Assembly (NCBI RefSeq): GCF_024648825.1
Contig: NZ_JANBBE010000002.1
Span: 62,001-126,000 of the forward strand
From: Lentzea californiensis
Lineage (GTDB): Bacteria > Actinomycetota > Actinomycetes > Mycobacteriales > Pseudonocardiaceae
Direction: 5' to 3'
DNA length: 64,000 bases
Made by a program: the position numbers and the translations under genes
Shown: positions 7,275 to 17,065 of the stretch, in pieces
How the letters are laid out: each line of letters starts with the position of its first letter
How positions within the stretch are numbered: position 1 is the first letter of the stretch
The notes under the pieces: generated by a model
What the model was told of the DNA's origin: nothing
Database searches by the model: none
The model's input: only the letters and a program-made list of their open reading frames with translations

Positions 7275-9431
7275 ATGATCTCCTTCGACGACAAGCTGCA
7301 GCCGTTGCTCGGCAAGAAGTCCGCCGACGCACTGGAGACCGGCCTCGGCCTCACGACGGTCGGCGACCTGCTGCGCCACTACCCGCGCCGCTACGACGAG
7401 CGCGGGAAGCTGACCGACATCAGGTCGCTGGAAATCGACGAGCACGTCACGGTGCAGGCCGAGGTCCGCAAGTGCCAGAAGCGCCAGATGAAGGCGCGCC
7501 GCGGCCAGATGACGGAGGCCGTGATCACCGACGGCACCTCCGAGCTGCACCTGGTGTTCTTCGGCAAGCCGGCGTTCGTCGCCGAGCAGGAGCTCCTGCC
7601 GGGCACGCGCGCGTTGTTCGCCGGCAAGGTGGGCCGCTACCGGCAGAACCTGCAGCTGGTGCACCCGGCGTTCGAGGTCCTCACCGCGGAGCAGGACGGG
7701 TCGTCGTTCCTACAGGCGTTCCTGCCCGTCTACCCGGCGTCGCAGCACATCAACACGTGGAACATCGCGAACTGCGTGAAGCAGCTCCTGGAGATCTGGG
7801 ACGGCGTGCCGGAGGACCCGCTGCCCGCCGACTTCCGCGAGGAGCAGGGCCTGATCGGCCTGGAGGACGCGCTGCGGGCGATCCACCGGCCGGAGAGCTG
7901 GGCGCAGATCTCCGTGGCGCAGCTGCGGTTGAAGTGGGACGAGGCGCTGGCCGTGCAGCTCGCTCTCGCCCAGCGCCGCAAGGCTTCCACGGCCCGTCCG
8001 GCGCCTGCCTGTGCGCGCCGGTCCGGCGGCATCCTCGACGCGTTCGACGCGCGGCTGCCGTTCACGCTGACGGCGGGCCAGGTGGAGGTGGGCGAGCAGG
8101 TCTCGTCCGACCTCGAGTCCACCGTGCCGATGAACCGGTTGTTGCAGGGGGAGGTCGGTTCGGGCAAGACGATGGTCGCGTTGCGGGCGATGCTCCAGGC
8201 CGTCGACGCGGGCCGTCAGTCCGCGATGCTCGCCCCCACGGAAGTCCTTGCGGCACAACACGCCCGCTCGTTGACCGAGATGCTCGGCGACCTGGCCCAG
8301 GCGGGCCAGCTGGGCGGCGCGGAGGACGCGACGCGCGTGACGCTGCTGACGGGGTCGATGAACACGGCCCAGCGCCGCCAGGCGTTGCTCGACATCGTGA
8401 CCGGCGAGGCGGGCATCGTCGTCGGCACGCACGCGATCATCCAGGAGAAGGTGGAGTTCCACTCCCTGGGCCTCGTCGTGGTCGACGAGCAACACCGCTT
8501 CGGCGTCGAGCAACGAGCCGCCCTCTCGGCGCGCGGCGAACGCGAGAACCCGCACGTGCTGGTCATGACCGCGACGCCGATCCCGCGCACGGTGGCCATG
8601 ACGGTCTACGGCGACCTGGAGGTCTCGGCCCTGCGCGAGCTGCCGGGAGGCCGCTCACCGATCAAGACCTCGGTGGTGCCCGTGCGCGAGAAGCCCACCT
8701 GGCTCGACCGCGCCTTCGCCCGAGTGCGCGAGGAGGTGGCGAAGGGTCACCAGGCGTACTTCGTCTGCCCGCGCATCGGCGACGAGGAACCGGCGAAGTC
8801 CGACGACGAGGACAAGCGCCCGGCCCTGTCCGTGATCGACGTGGCGACCATGCTCGCGGCGGGCCCGTTGCGCGGCCTCCGGATCGAGATCCTGCACGGC
8901 CGCATGCCCCCCGACGAGAAGGACGCGGTGATGCGCGCCTTCTCGGCCAACGAGGTCCACGTCCTCGTGGCCACCACCGTCATCGAGGTGGGCGTCAACG
9001 TCCCGAACGCCACGGTCATGGCCATCATGGACGCGGACCGCTTCGGCGTCTCGCAGCTCCACCAGCTCCGCGGCCGGGTGGGCCGGGGCAGCGCGCCGGG
9101 CCTCTGCCTGCTGGTCACCGAGATGCCGGAGATGACCGCGACGATGGAACGCCTCCGCGCCGTCGAGTCCACCCTGGACGGCTTCGAACTGGCCCAGCTC
9201 GACCTCGAACTGCGCCGCGAGGGCGACATCCTGGGCGCGGCCCAGTCGGGCCGCCGCTCGGGCCTGAAGATGTTGTCCCTGCTCCGCGACGAGGACATCA
9301 TCGCGGACGCCCGCACGGCCGCCCAGCAGGTCGTGGACGCGGACCCGGACCTGGAGCAGCACCCCGGCCTCGCGGGGATGGTGGCGACGTTGCTGACGGA
9401 GGAGCGCGCCGAGTACTTGGAGAAGACCTAG
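7275..9431 (+). CDS. recG: ATP-dependent DNA helicase RecG
   Basis: RecG is a superfamily 2 helicase that reverses stalled replication forks and migrates branched DNA. The 718-residue protein has an N-terminal wedge/OB region (HYPRRYDERGKLTDI), Walker A GEVGSGKTMVALRAML at about 292, the DEQHRFGV Walker B box at about 404, TATPIPRT (motif III), and the late QLHQLRGRVGRG motif VI. It lies just behind the DAK2 gene. The C-terminal end (ERAEYLEKT) is normal for the family and the gene looks intact. Confidence 0.96.
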   Translation: MISFDDKLQPLLGKKSADALETGLGLTTVGDLLRHYPRRYDERGKLTDIRSLEIDEHVTVQAEVRKCQKRQMKARRGQMTEAVITDGTSELHLVFFGKPAFVAEQELLPGTRALFAGKVGRYRQNLQLVHPAFEVLTAEQDGSSFLQAFLPVYPASQHINTWNIANCVKQLLEIWDGVPEDPLPADFREEQGLIGLEDALRAIHRPESWAQISVAQLRLKWDEALAVQLALAQRRKASTARPAPACARRSGGILDAFDARLPFTLTAGQVEVGEQVSSDLESTVPMNRLLQGEVGSGKTMVALRAMLQAVDAGRQSAMLAPTEVLAAQHARSLTEMLGDLAQAGQLGGAEDATRVTLLTGSMNTAQRRQALLDIVTGEAGIVVGTHAIIQEKVEFHSLGLVVVDEQHRFGVEQRAALSARGERENPHVLVMTATPIPRTVAMTVYGDLEVSALRELPGGRSPIKTSVVPVREKPTWLDRAFARVREEVAKGHQAYFVCPRIGDEEPAKSDDEDKRPALSVIDVATMLAAGPLRGLRIEILHGRMPPDEKDAVMRAFSANEVHVLVATTVIEVGVNVPNATVMAIMDADRFGVSQLHQLRGRVGRGSAPGLCLLVTEMPEMTATMERLRAVESTLDGFELAQLDLELRREGDILGAAQSGRRSGLKMLSLLRDEDIIADARTAAQQVVDADPDLEQHPGLAGMVATLLTEERAEYLEKT

Positions 9432-9775
9432 CCGGGGTCCGCGCGGTGCGCTTCGTCCCGTGAGCGGGCGGGGTGGGCCGCGCGGCTGCACGGACGAGAG
9501 GTGCGTGGGGTGGCCTGGCAGGCGCGGCCGGTCGGTGGCGCCTGGCCGTTGCTTGCTGAGCTGCGATGTTGCTGGCTGACGGTCCGCCCACCAAGGCGCG
9601 CCGCCTGCCTGCCGTCAGCCCGCCTGCCCGTCAGCCGCTCGCTCACCAGCGCGCCCACCCGCTCTGCCCCGTCAGCCGCCTGACCACACCCATCGCCATC
9701 CCGCCACCCACGTCACCCGAACGTGTGCGCGCGCCAGCCCCGTATCCACCCAAACGTCTCGGTACGTTCCCACCC
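9432..9775. other. 344-base intergenic region without a recognisable gene
   Basis: The stretch between recG and the secreted glycosidase is very GC-rich. I see no credible coding frame, although short open frames exist on both strands. It contains four copies of the word CGTCAGCC within about 105 bases: one inverted near 9574-9582 and three direct near 9613, 9629 and 9670. The only promoter-like word is TACGTT (9763-9768), seven bases before the next GTG. Confidence 0.6.
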
Positions 9776-10906
9776 GTGCGTCGCATGCTCATCACCGCGC
9801 TGGCCGCCACCCTCGCCGTCCTCACCAGTCCCAGCCCGGTCCTCGCCGCCCCGGTCCTGCTCACCGGCGCGGAGTCCCGCTACCCGCACGCCATCCGGCT
9901 GGAGCACGGGACGTACCGAGGGTCGATCCTCGTTGCGCTGCACGGCTCTCACGTCGTGAACGTCATGCGTGCCTCCAAAACCGGCAAGAAGTTCCGGCAG
10001 GTCGGCGACTTCACCGACGAGGTGAGCGCCCACGCGTCGTGCTGCGGTCATCTCTACGAGCTGCCGCGTCAGGTCGGCGACATGCCTGCCGGGACTGTGC
10101 TGTGGGCGGGGTCGGTGGGGCTGCGGCACGAAGGGGTGAAGGCGCGGATCTGGCGCAGCACCGACGCCGGTGAGACCTGGCAGCACCTGTCCGAGTGCGC
10201 GCGGGCGATGCCCGGCGGCGGGCTCTGGGAGCCGGACCTGTCCGTTGACGCTCGGGGACGGCTGAACTGCTACTTCGCTGACGAGACCCACGAGCACCAC
10301 AGCCGGTACATCGGGCGGTCGGTGTCGGCGGACGGCGTGCTCTGGTCGGGCAAGGAGAAGGTCGTCGCCGTGTCGGACGGCCGGCTTCGGCCGGGGATGC
10401 CGCAGGTCAAGCAGCTGCCGACCGGCGATTTCTACATGATGTACGAGATCTGCTCGCAGCCGGACCAGTACTTCTGCGAGGCGTACCACCGGAGCTCACG
10501 CGACGGGATCAACTGGGGTGACCCGGCGTGGCGGGGCACGAGGCCGACGACGAAGGACGGCAAGTACTTCACGCACACGCCGTCGATCGCCCTCGCGCCC
10601 AACGGCACGCCATGGGGCCGTGTGATCCTCATGGGACAGATGTTGATGTCCGCCGACGGCAGGGTCGACGCCGGCAACGGCAGGACGATCTTCGTGTCCG
10701 AGAACGGTGGCAGGGACGGCTGGTACGAGGCTCCCGCGCCCGTTCCCGTCGCCGGTGCGCGGGACGACAAGTGCGCGAACTACCACCCCAGCGGGGTCGC
10801 GTCGCTCGACGGAGACGAGCTCATCGGGTTCGCGAGCGACCTCGCGGCGAACGGCGGCTGCCACACGAGCTGGGCCACGAGCAGCCTGCCGCCGTTCCCC
10901 GGGTAG
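9776..10906 (+). CDS. secreted Asp-box beta-propeller glycosidase (sialidase/GH93-like)
   Basis: This 376-residue exported protein begins with a Sec-type signal peptide (RRMLITALAATLAVL, Ala-Ala-Ala-Pro-type cleavage region near residue 25). The mature part has an Asp-box, RSTDAGETW, and propeller blades such as GLWEPDLSVDARG, RPGMPQVKQLPTGDFYMMYE and HTPSIALAPNG. These resemble sialidase-fold enzymes and especially the GH93 exo-arabinanase pattern, so the polysaccharide substrate remains uncertain. Cysteine pairs suggest disulfides outside the cell. I chose the GTG because it adds two arginines before the hydrophobic core and sits seven bases behind TACGTT; ATG 9785 is the alternative. Confidence 0.75.
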   Translation: MRRMLITALAATLAVLTSPSPVLAAPVLLTGAESRYPHAIRLEHGTYRGSILVALHGSHVVNVMRASKTGKKFRQVGDFTDEVSAHASCCGHLYELPRQVGDMPAGTVLWAGSVGLRHEGVKARIWRSTDAGETWQHLSECARAMPGGGLWEPDLSVDARGRLNCYFADETHEHHSRYIGRSVSADGVLWSGKEKVVAVSDGRLRPGMPQVKQLPTGDFYMMYEICSQPDQYFCEAYHRSSRDGINWGDPAWRGTRPTTKDGKYFTHTPSIALAPNGTPWGRVILMGQMLMSADGRVDAGNGRTIFVSENGGRDGWYEAPAPVPVAGARDDKCANYHPSGVASLDGDELIGFASDLAANGGCHTSWATSSLPPFPG

Positions 10907-10909
10907 AAC

Positions 10910-12247
10910 TCAGTCCTTCTGCCGAGGCTTCGGCAGCTGCTCGGTCTTCTGCTCACCGGAAGGCGCGGCGGGCGCGGCGGGCGCGGCGGGTTCGTCGTCG
11001 CCGTTCCCGTCCTCCAGCGGCTTGAGCACCGACATCGCCGCCTCCACCGCTGCCTGCGCGGCGTGGAACTGCGTCGCGAGGTTGTCGTGCGCCGAACGCA
11101 GCGACGACTCCTTCTCAGCTGCGGCGGCCGCGCGCTGGTCCGCCTCGGCGACGGCCTTGGCCCTCTTCTCCTCGGCTTCGCGCACCAGCGCCGCCGTCCG
11201 GGTCTCGGCGTCGCGGACGAGCGTGACGGCCTTCTCGCTGGCCTCGCGCACGGTGGTCTCGGCCTTGTCCTCGGACTCGCGCAGGGTCGTAGCCGCCTTC
11301 TCCTCCGCGGCACTGACCAGGGCGACGGCCTTCGCGGACGCCTCGGTGGTGGTCTGCTCGGCGCGAGCGATCGTTTCGGCCTCGAGGTCGGAGAGGACCT
11401 TCGCGGCCTCCTCCTGCCTCGCCTGGAGTTCGCTGTCGAGCTTCTGCAGCGCCGCGGTCCGCTTGGCCTCGGCGTCGGCGGTGATCCGCTCGGCCTCGGC
11501 CCGCGCGTCCGCCATCACCTTCTGGTGCTCGGCGGTCAGCGTCGCCTTGAGGCCGTCGTACTCCTTGTCCAGCTCGTCGTGGTACGCCTTGTACTTGGCG
11601 TCCAGTTCGACGCGGTGGGCGTCCAGGTCGGCCGACTTCTTCTCGAACTCGGCGGCGAGGTGCTCACCGTTCGCGCGCACCTCGGCGACCAGCGCCTCGT
11701 GCTCGGCGGCGAGCTTCGCCTGCAACGACGCGTGCTCCGCCTCCAGCTCCGACCTGCGACCGGCGGTCTGCTGGTCGAGCTCGGCGTGGCGCTGCTGGTA
11801 GTTCATCTCGAGCTGCTTGCGGCGCGCCTCGGTCTCGGCGAGCAGGCGCTGGTGGGCCTCGCGCTGGCCGGCCGCCCACTTCTCGGCCTCACCCCGCGTC
11901 GCGGCGGCCTTGTCGAGGGCGTCCTTGCGGATGTCCGCGATCTCTTCCTCGGCGAGGCTCATCATCACCCGGACACGCTCGGTGACGTTCGACGCGCTGA
12001 CGGGAGCGTTGGCGAGGTTCTGGAGCTGGATCTTGGTCTTGTCGAGGTCCGCGCGCATCGAGTTCAGGAGCTTGGTGAGCTCTCCCACCTGCGCCGCGGC
12101 CGCGTCACGGGAGCGGTTCGAGTTCTTGAGGTCGAACTCCAAGCGGGTGACCCGTTCGTTCACCTGTCGCTGGTTGTAACCACGAAGGACAACGTCGAAA
12201 TGCGGTGTGCGGGCAGTAGGCTGCCCGGCTCCATCAGCCCCGGCCAT
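10910..12247 (-). CDS. coiled-coil cytoskeletal protein, FilP/DivIVA-like
   Basis: The 445-residue protein starts with a short DivIVA-type N-terminal motif (HFDVVLRGYNQRQVNERV) and continues as an almost unbroken Ala/Glu/Arg-rich coiled coil to about residue 410, followed by a Pro/Ala tail. Such proteins, often misnamed cellulose-binding proteins, include FilP of Streptomyces, an intermediate-filament-like scaffold at hyphal tips. The ATG start is preceded by AGGGTGAG. The gene converges with the glycosidase (three bases between stops) and diverges from pyc. A role in polar growth is inferred from domain layout only. Confidence 0.78.
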   Translation of the reverse strand: MAGADGAGQPTARTPHFDVVLRGYNQRQVNERVTRLEFDLKNSNRSRDAAAAQVGELTKLLNSMRADLDKTKIQLQNLANAPVSASNVTERVRVMMSLAEEEIADIRKDALDKAAATRGEAEKWAAGQREAHQRLLAETEARRKQLEMNYQQRHAELDQQTAGRRSELEAEHASLQAKLAAEHEALVAEVRANGEHLAAEFEKKSADLDAHRVELDAKYKAYHDELDKEYDGLKATLTAEHQKVMADARAEAERITADAEAKRTAALQKLDSELQARQEEAAKVLSDLEAETIARAEQTTTEASAKAVALVSAAEEKAATTLRESEDKAETTVREASEKAVTLVRDAETRTAALVREAEEKRAKAVAEADQRAAAAAEKESSLRSAHDNLATQFHAAQAAVEAAMSVLKPLEDGNGDDEPAAPAAPAAPSGEQKTEQLPKPRQKD

Positions 12248-12482
12248 ATGGCTCACCCTACCGAGATAGTCGCGAAGATCGTCACTCGATCTGGTTAAAC
12301 CCACTACCGGCCGCAGTCTGACCGGGTGGTGGGTATCCACTTTGCTCTCACCACGCGAGAATCCGTGTGAACAAGACCGATCAGGATGACACCCATCACG
12401 TGGGACGGTCCTCCCAACAGGCAAGAGTCGCACGGTAACGTGCCACGACTGATGACTGCCGAGTAACACCGGGAGGGCACGG

Positions 12483-15400
12483 ATGTTCCGCAAGGTTCTT
12501 GTCGCCAACCGCGGCGAGATCGCGATTCGCGCGTTCCGCGCCGCCTACGAACTAGGCGCGGGAACGGTCGCCGTCTTCCCCCACGAGGACCGCAACTCGT
12601 TGCACCGCCTGAAGGCGGACGAGTCCTACGAGATCGGCGAGCCCGGACATCCCGTCCGCGCCTACCTCTCCGTCGAGGAGATCATCAAGGCGGCCCGCAA
12701 GGCCGGCGCCGACGCGATCTACCCCGGTTACGGCTTCCTGTCCGAGAACCCCGAACTGGCCATGGCGTGCCGTGAGGCAGGTCTCACCTTCGTCGGCCCG
12801 GTCGCCGAGGTGCTGGAGCTGACGGGCAACAAGGCGCGCGCCATCGCCGCCGCCCGCGAGGCCGGGCTGCCGGTGCTGGAGTCGAGCCCGCCGTCCTCCG
12901 ACATCGACGAGCTGCTCGAAGCGTCGAAGACCATGCGCTTCCCGGTGTTCGTGAAGGCCGTCGCCGGTGGTGGTGGCCGCGGCATGCGCAAGGTCGACGA
13001 ACCCGGTGCGCTGCGCGAGTCCCTCGAAGCGGCGTCACGCGAGGCGGAGTCGGCGTTCGGGGACCCGACCGTGTTCCTCGAGCAGGCCGTGGTCGAACCG
13101 CGCCACATCGAGGTGCAGATCCTCGCCGACGGCCAGGGCAACGTGATCCACCTCTTCGAGCGCGACTGCTCCGTGCAGCGGCGCCACCAGAAGGTCATCG
13201 AGATCGCGCCCGCGCCGAACCTGGCGCCCGAGCTGCGCGACCGCATCTGCGCCGACGCGGTGAAGTTCGCGCGGCACATCGGCTACCGCAACGCCGGCAC
13301 CGTGGAGTTCCTGCTCGACCCGCAGGGCCACTACGTCTTCATCGAGATGAACCCGCGCATCCAGGTCGAGCACACGGTCACGGAAGAGGTGACCGACGTC
13401 GACCTGGTGCAGTCGCAGATGCGCATCGCGTCCGGCGAGACGCTGGAGGACCTGGGCCTGTCCCAGGAGACCGTCCAGCTGCGCGGCGCGGCTCTGCAGT
13501 GCCGGATCACCACGGAAGACCCCGCCAACGGGTTCCGCCCGGACACCGGCACGATCAGCGCCTACCGCTCGCCCGGTGGTTCCGGCATCCGCCTCGACGG
13601 CGGCACGGCGGGCGCCGGCATGGCCATCAGCCCGCACTTCGACTCGATGCTCGTGAAGCTCACGTGCCGCGGCCGCACCTTCGAGCTCGCCGTCGCCCGT
13701 GCGCGCCGCGCGATCGCGGAGTTCCGCATCCGCGGTGTCTCCACGAACATCCCGTTCCTGCAGGCGGTCCTGGACGACCCGGACTTCTACGAGGGCCGCG
13801 TCACCACGTCGTTCATCGAGAAGCGCCCGCACCTGCTGACGGCGCGCCACTCGGCCGACCGCGGCACGCGCCTGCTGACCTACCTCGCTGACGTCACGGT
13901 CAACCACCCGAACGGCACCCGCCCGACCGCGGTCGACCCGCGCGAGAAGCTGCCGGTCATCGACCTCAACGCGGAACCGCTCGCCGGGTCCAAGCAGAAG
14001 CTGGTCGAGCTCGGTCCCGAGGGCTTCGCGCGGTGGATGCGGGAGAGCAAGGCCGTCGGTGTCACGGACACGACGTTCCGCGACGCCCACCAGTCGCTGC
14101 TCGCGACCCGGGTGCGCACCAAGGACCTGCTCGCCGTCGCGCCGCACGTCGCGCGCATGACGCCGCAGCTGCTGTCCCTGGAGTGCTGGGGCGGCGCGAC
14201 GTACGACGTGGCGCTGCGGTTCCTCGCGGAGGACCCGTGGGAGCGCCTCGCCGCGCTGCGCGAGGCCGTGCCGAACATCAACCTGCAGATGCTGCTGCGC
14301 GGCCGCAACACGGTCGGCTACACGCCGTACCCGGAGGCGGTCACCAAGGCGTTCGTGCAGGAGGCGACGAACACCGGCATCGACATCTTCCGGATCTTCG
14401 ACGCGCTGAACGACGTCGAGCAGATGCGCCCGGCGATCGAGGCCGTGCGCGAGACCGGGACGGCGGTCGCCGAGGTCGCTCTGTGCTACACGAGCGACCT
14501 GTCCAACCCGGACGAGCGTCTGTACACACTGGACTACTACCTGAAGCTGGCGGAGCAGATCGTCGGCGCCGGCGCGCACGTGCTGTGCGTCAAGGACATG
14601 GCCGGCCTGCTGCGGGCTCCGGCCGCGTCGCGCCTGATCACCGCGCTGCGCAAGGAGTTCGACCTCCCGGTCCACCTCCACACGCACGACACGGCGGGTG
14701 GCCAGCTGGCGACGTACCTCGCGGCGATCCAGGCGGGCGTGGACGCGATCGACGGCGCGACCGCGTCGATGGCGGGCACGACGTCGCAGCCGCCGCTGTC
14801 GTCGATCGTGGCGCTGACCGACCACACCGAGCGCTCCACCGGCCTCGACCTGCAGAACGTCTGCGACCTGGAGCCGTACTGGGAGTCGGTGCGCAAGATC
14901 TACGCGCCGTTCGAGTCCGGCATCCCCGGTCCGACCGGCCGCGTCTACCACCACGAGATCCCCGGTGGTCAGCTCTCGAACCTGCGCACCCAGGCCGTCG
15001 CGCTCGGCCTCGGTGAGAAGTTCGAGGAGATCGAGTCGATGTACGCGGCCGCCGACCGCATGCTCGGCCACCTCGTGAAGGTGACGCCGTCGTCCAAGGT
15101 CGTCGGCGACCTCGCGCTGCACCTCGTGGGCGCGGGTGTCTCGCCGAAGGACTTCGAGGCGGATCCCGGCAAGTTCGACATCCCGGCGTCGGTGATCGGC
15201 TTCCTGCACGGCGAACTGGGCGACCCGCCCGGTGGCTGGCCGGAGCCGTTCCGCAGCAAGGCGCTGGCGGGCCGTCCCGCGCCGAAGCCGGTCGAGGAGC
15301 TCTCCGCCGAGGACGAGGCGGGTCTCGTCGACGACCGCCGGGCGACCTTGAACAGGCTGCTGTTCCCCGGGCCCACCAAGGAGTTCCGCACGCACCGCGA

Positions 15401-15860
15401 CGCCTACGGCGACACGTCGGTGTTGCGTTCCAAGGACTTCTTCTACGGCCTGCGTCCGGGCGAGGAGTACTCCGTCGACCTGGAGCCGGGCGTGCGGCTG
15501 CTGATCGGCCTGGAGGCGATCTCCGAGGCCGACGCGCGAGGCATCCGCACGGTCATGGCGACCCTGAACGGCCAGATGCGCCCGATCCAGGTCCGCGACC
15601 GTTCGGTGGCCGCCGACATCCCGGCCGCCGAGAAGGCCGACCGCACGAACCAGAACCACGTGGCGGCCCCGTTCGCCGGCGTGGTGACGGCGGTGGTGGC
15701 CGAGGGCGACCAGGTCGACGCCGGTCAGACCGTCGCGACGATCGAGGCCATGAAGATGGAGGCCGCGATCACCGCACCGAAGGCCGGTGTCGTCGGGCGC
15801 CTGGCGCTGCGCGGCGCCCAGCAGGTCGAAGGCGGCGACCTGCTGATCGTCCTGGAGTAA
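12483..15860 (+). CDS. pyc: pyruvate carboxylase
   Basis: Pyruvate carboxylase makes oxaloacetate from pyruvate, bicarbonate and ATP and refills the TCA cycle. The 1125-residue protein has the full set of domains: biotin carboxylase (1-450; ATP loop GGGGRGM near 162, FLEQAVVEPRHIEVQ), carboxyltransferase (about 520-810; DTTFRDAHQSLLATRV at 529, metal-binding HLHTHDTAGG), the PYC C-terminal domain, and a biotinyl domain with Lys1091 in EAMKMEA. GGAGGG stands before the ATG. A terminator follows the stop, so it is a single-gene unit. The coaD/rsmD neighbourhood matches mycobacteria. Confidence 0.98.
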   Translation: MFRKVLVANRGEIAIRAFRAAYELGAGTVAVFPHEDRNSLHRLKADESYEIGEPGHPVRAYLSVEEIIKAARKAGADAIYPGYGFLSENPELAMACREAGLTFVGPVAEVLELTGNKARAIAAAREAGLPVLESSPPSSDIDELLEASKTMRFPVFVKAVAGGGGRGMRKVDEPGALRESLEAASREAESAFGDPTVFLEQAVVEPRHIEVQILADGQGNVIHLFERDCSVQRRHQKVIEIAPAPNLAPELRDRICADAVKFARHIGYRNAGTVEFLLDPQGHYVFIEMNPRIQVEHTVTEEVTDVDLVQSQMRIASGETLEDLGLSQETVQLRGAALQCRITTEDPANGFRPDTGTISAYRSPGGSGIRLDGGTAGAGMAISPHFDSMLVKLTCRGRTFELAVARARRAIAEFRIRGVSTNIPFLQAVLDDPDFYEGRVTTSFIEKRPHLLTARHSADRGTRLLTYLADVTVNHPNGTRPTAVDPREKLPVIDLNAEPLAGSKQKLVELGPEGFARWMRESKAVGVTDTTFRDAHQSLLATRVRTKDLLAVAPHVARMTPQLLSLECWGGATYDVALRFLAEDPWERLAALREAVPNINLQMLLRGRNTVGYTPYPEAVTKAFVQEATNTGIDIFRIFDALNDVEQMRPAIEAVRETGTAVAEVALCYTSDLSNPDERLYTLDYYLKLAEQIVGAGAHVLCVKDMAGLLRAPAASRLITALRKEFDLPVHLHTHDTAGGQLATYLAAIQAGVDAIDGATASMAGTTSQPPLSSIVALTDHTERSTGLDLQNVCDLEPYWESVRKIYAPFESGIPGPTGRVYHHEIPGGQLSNLRTQAVALGLGEKFEEIESMYAAADRMLGHLVKVTPSSKVVGDLALHLVGAGVSPKDFEADPGKFDIPASVIGFLHGELGDPPGGWPEPFRSKALAGRPAPKPVEELSAEDEAGLVDDRRATLNRLLFPGPTKEFRTHRDAYGDTSVLRSKDFFYGLRPGEEYSVDLEPGVRLLIGLEAISEADARGIRTVMATLNGQMRPIQVRDRSVAADIPAAEKADRTNQNHVAAPFAGVVTAVVAEGDQVDAGQTVATIEAMKMEAAITAPKAGVVGRLALRGAQQVEGGDLLIVLE

Positions 15861-15871
15861 GTCGTCAGTCC

Positions 15872-15913
15872 CGAAGGGCCCGGTCTCGTCTCGTCTCGAG
15901 GCCGGGCCCTTCG
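15872..15913 (+). terminator. terminator of pyc
   Basis: CGAAGGGCCCGG (15872-15883) pairs perfectly with CCGGGCCCTTCG (15902-15913) across an 18-base loop, 11 bases after the pyc stop codon. Confidence 0.85.
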
Positions 15914-15991
15914 TGGTGCGAGGAGTGCGGAACTCCACGACGATTCCCTGCGTTGCACCGGTCACGGGGACAGGGAAGAGGGATTCGCATC

Positions 15992-17065
15992 ATGAAGAAG
16001 GCGTTGGCCGGCCTGCTCGGCCTGGCAGGGGTGGCGTGGGCGCTGAAGGACGTGCCGAAGCAGCTGGGCGGCAAGCCCGACCCGGTCCGGATGGCGCGCT
16101 CACCGCGCTACCGCGACGGGAAGTTCCACAACGACAAGGAAGTCCGCACGGTCCCTGACCGCGACTCCTTCTCCATCCGCGACTTCGTCTTCGGCAGCGA
16201 GGACCGCAAGCCGTCCGTCCCGGTCCCGCTCGTGGGACCCGCCGCGCCGGTGTCCGAGGGCCTGCACATCACCTGGTACGGCCACGCCTCCGCGTTGATC
16301 GAGATCGACGGCGCCGCGGTGCTCATCGATCCTGTGTGGAGCGACCGGGTCTCGCCTTCCGTGCACGTCGGCCCCAAGCGGCTGCACCCGGTTCCGCACC
16401 AGTTGTCGGATTTGCCCGCTATCAGCGCCGTGGTGATCTCGCACGACCACTACGACCACCTCGACATGCAGACCGTGCAGGCGTTGACGTCGGGCACGTC
16501 GGCTGTGTTCGTGGTGCCGTTGGGGCTCGGTGCGCACCTGGCTCGGTGGGACGTGCCCGCTGCTCGGATCGTCGAGCTGGACTGGGACGAGTCCCACTCC
16601 GTCGACGGGTTCACCCTCACCTGCACCGCAGCACAGCACTTCTCCGGGCGTTCGGTGCAGCGCAACGTCACTTTGTGGGCGTCCTGGGTGATCAAGCGCG
16701 GGTCCCGGTCGGTGTTCTACAGCGGGGACACCGGGTACTTCGAGGGGTACAAGGCGATCGGAGCGGCGCACGGCCCGTTCGACGCGGTGTTGATGCAGGT
16801 CGGCGCGTACGACGATGCCTGGCCGGACATCCACATGACGCCCGAGGACGGCGTCCAGGCGTTCGACGACGTCGGCGGCGGGCTGTTGATCCCGGTGCAC
16901 TGGGCGACGTTCAACCTCGGGTTCCACCCGTGGGGCGAGCCGATCGACCGCATCTGGCGGGAGGCCAAGGCGCGCGGGGCGAAGTTGGCCGTGCCTCGGC
17001 CGGGGGAGCGGGTCGATGTGGACAAGCCGGGCGAGGTCGACGGGTGGTGGCAGGCGCTCGCCTGA
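15992..17065 (+). CDS. metallo-beta-lactamase-fold hydrolase (NAPE-PLD/UlaG-like)
   Basis: This 357-residue protein begins with a short hydrophobic segment (KKALAGLLGLAGVAWAL) that could anchor it in the membrane. The hydrolase domain follows: ITWYGHASALIEIDG, then the metal motif SHDHYDHLD (HxHxDH), STGDTGYF-like SGDTGYFEGY and a late HWATFNLGFHPW, the pattern of the zinc-dependent N-acylphosphatidylethanolamine phospholipase D relatives. The true substrate in bacteria is unknown. The ATG lies behind GGGAAGAGGG at a somewhat long distance. It is transcribed alone, with a structured gap before rsmD. Confidence 0.85.
   Translation: MKKALAGLLGLAGVAWALKDVPKQLGGKPDPVRMARSPRYRDGKFHNDKEVRTVPDRDSFSIRDFVFGSEDRKPSVPVPLVGPAAPVSEGLHITWYGHASALIEIDGAAVLIDPVWSDRVSPSVHVGPKRLHPVPHQLSDLPAISAVVISHDHYDHLDMQTVQALTSGTSAVFVVPLGLGAHLARWDVPAARIVELDWDESHSVDGFTLTCTAAQHFSGRSVQRNVTLWASWVIKRGSRSVFYSGDTGYFEGYKAIGAAHGPFDAVLMQVGAYDDAWPDIHMTPEDGVQAFDDVGGGLLIPVHWATFNLGFHPWGEPIDRIWREAKARGAKLAVPRPGERVDVDKPGEVDGWWQALA

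Noticed and set aside
13035-15965. A 976-codon open frame on the minus strand opposite pyc
   Set aside because: It is the antisense shadow of a high-GC gene with strong third-base bias; the translation is Arg/Asp/Val/Gly-rich without motifs, while the plus strand encodes complete pyruvate carboxylase.
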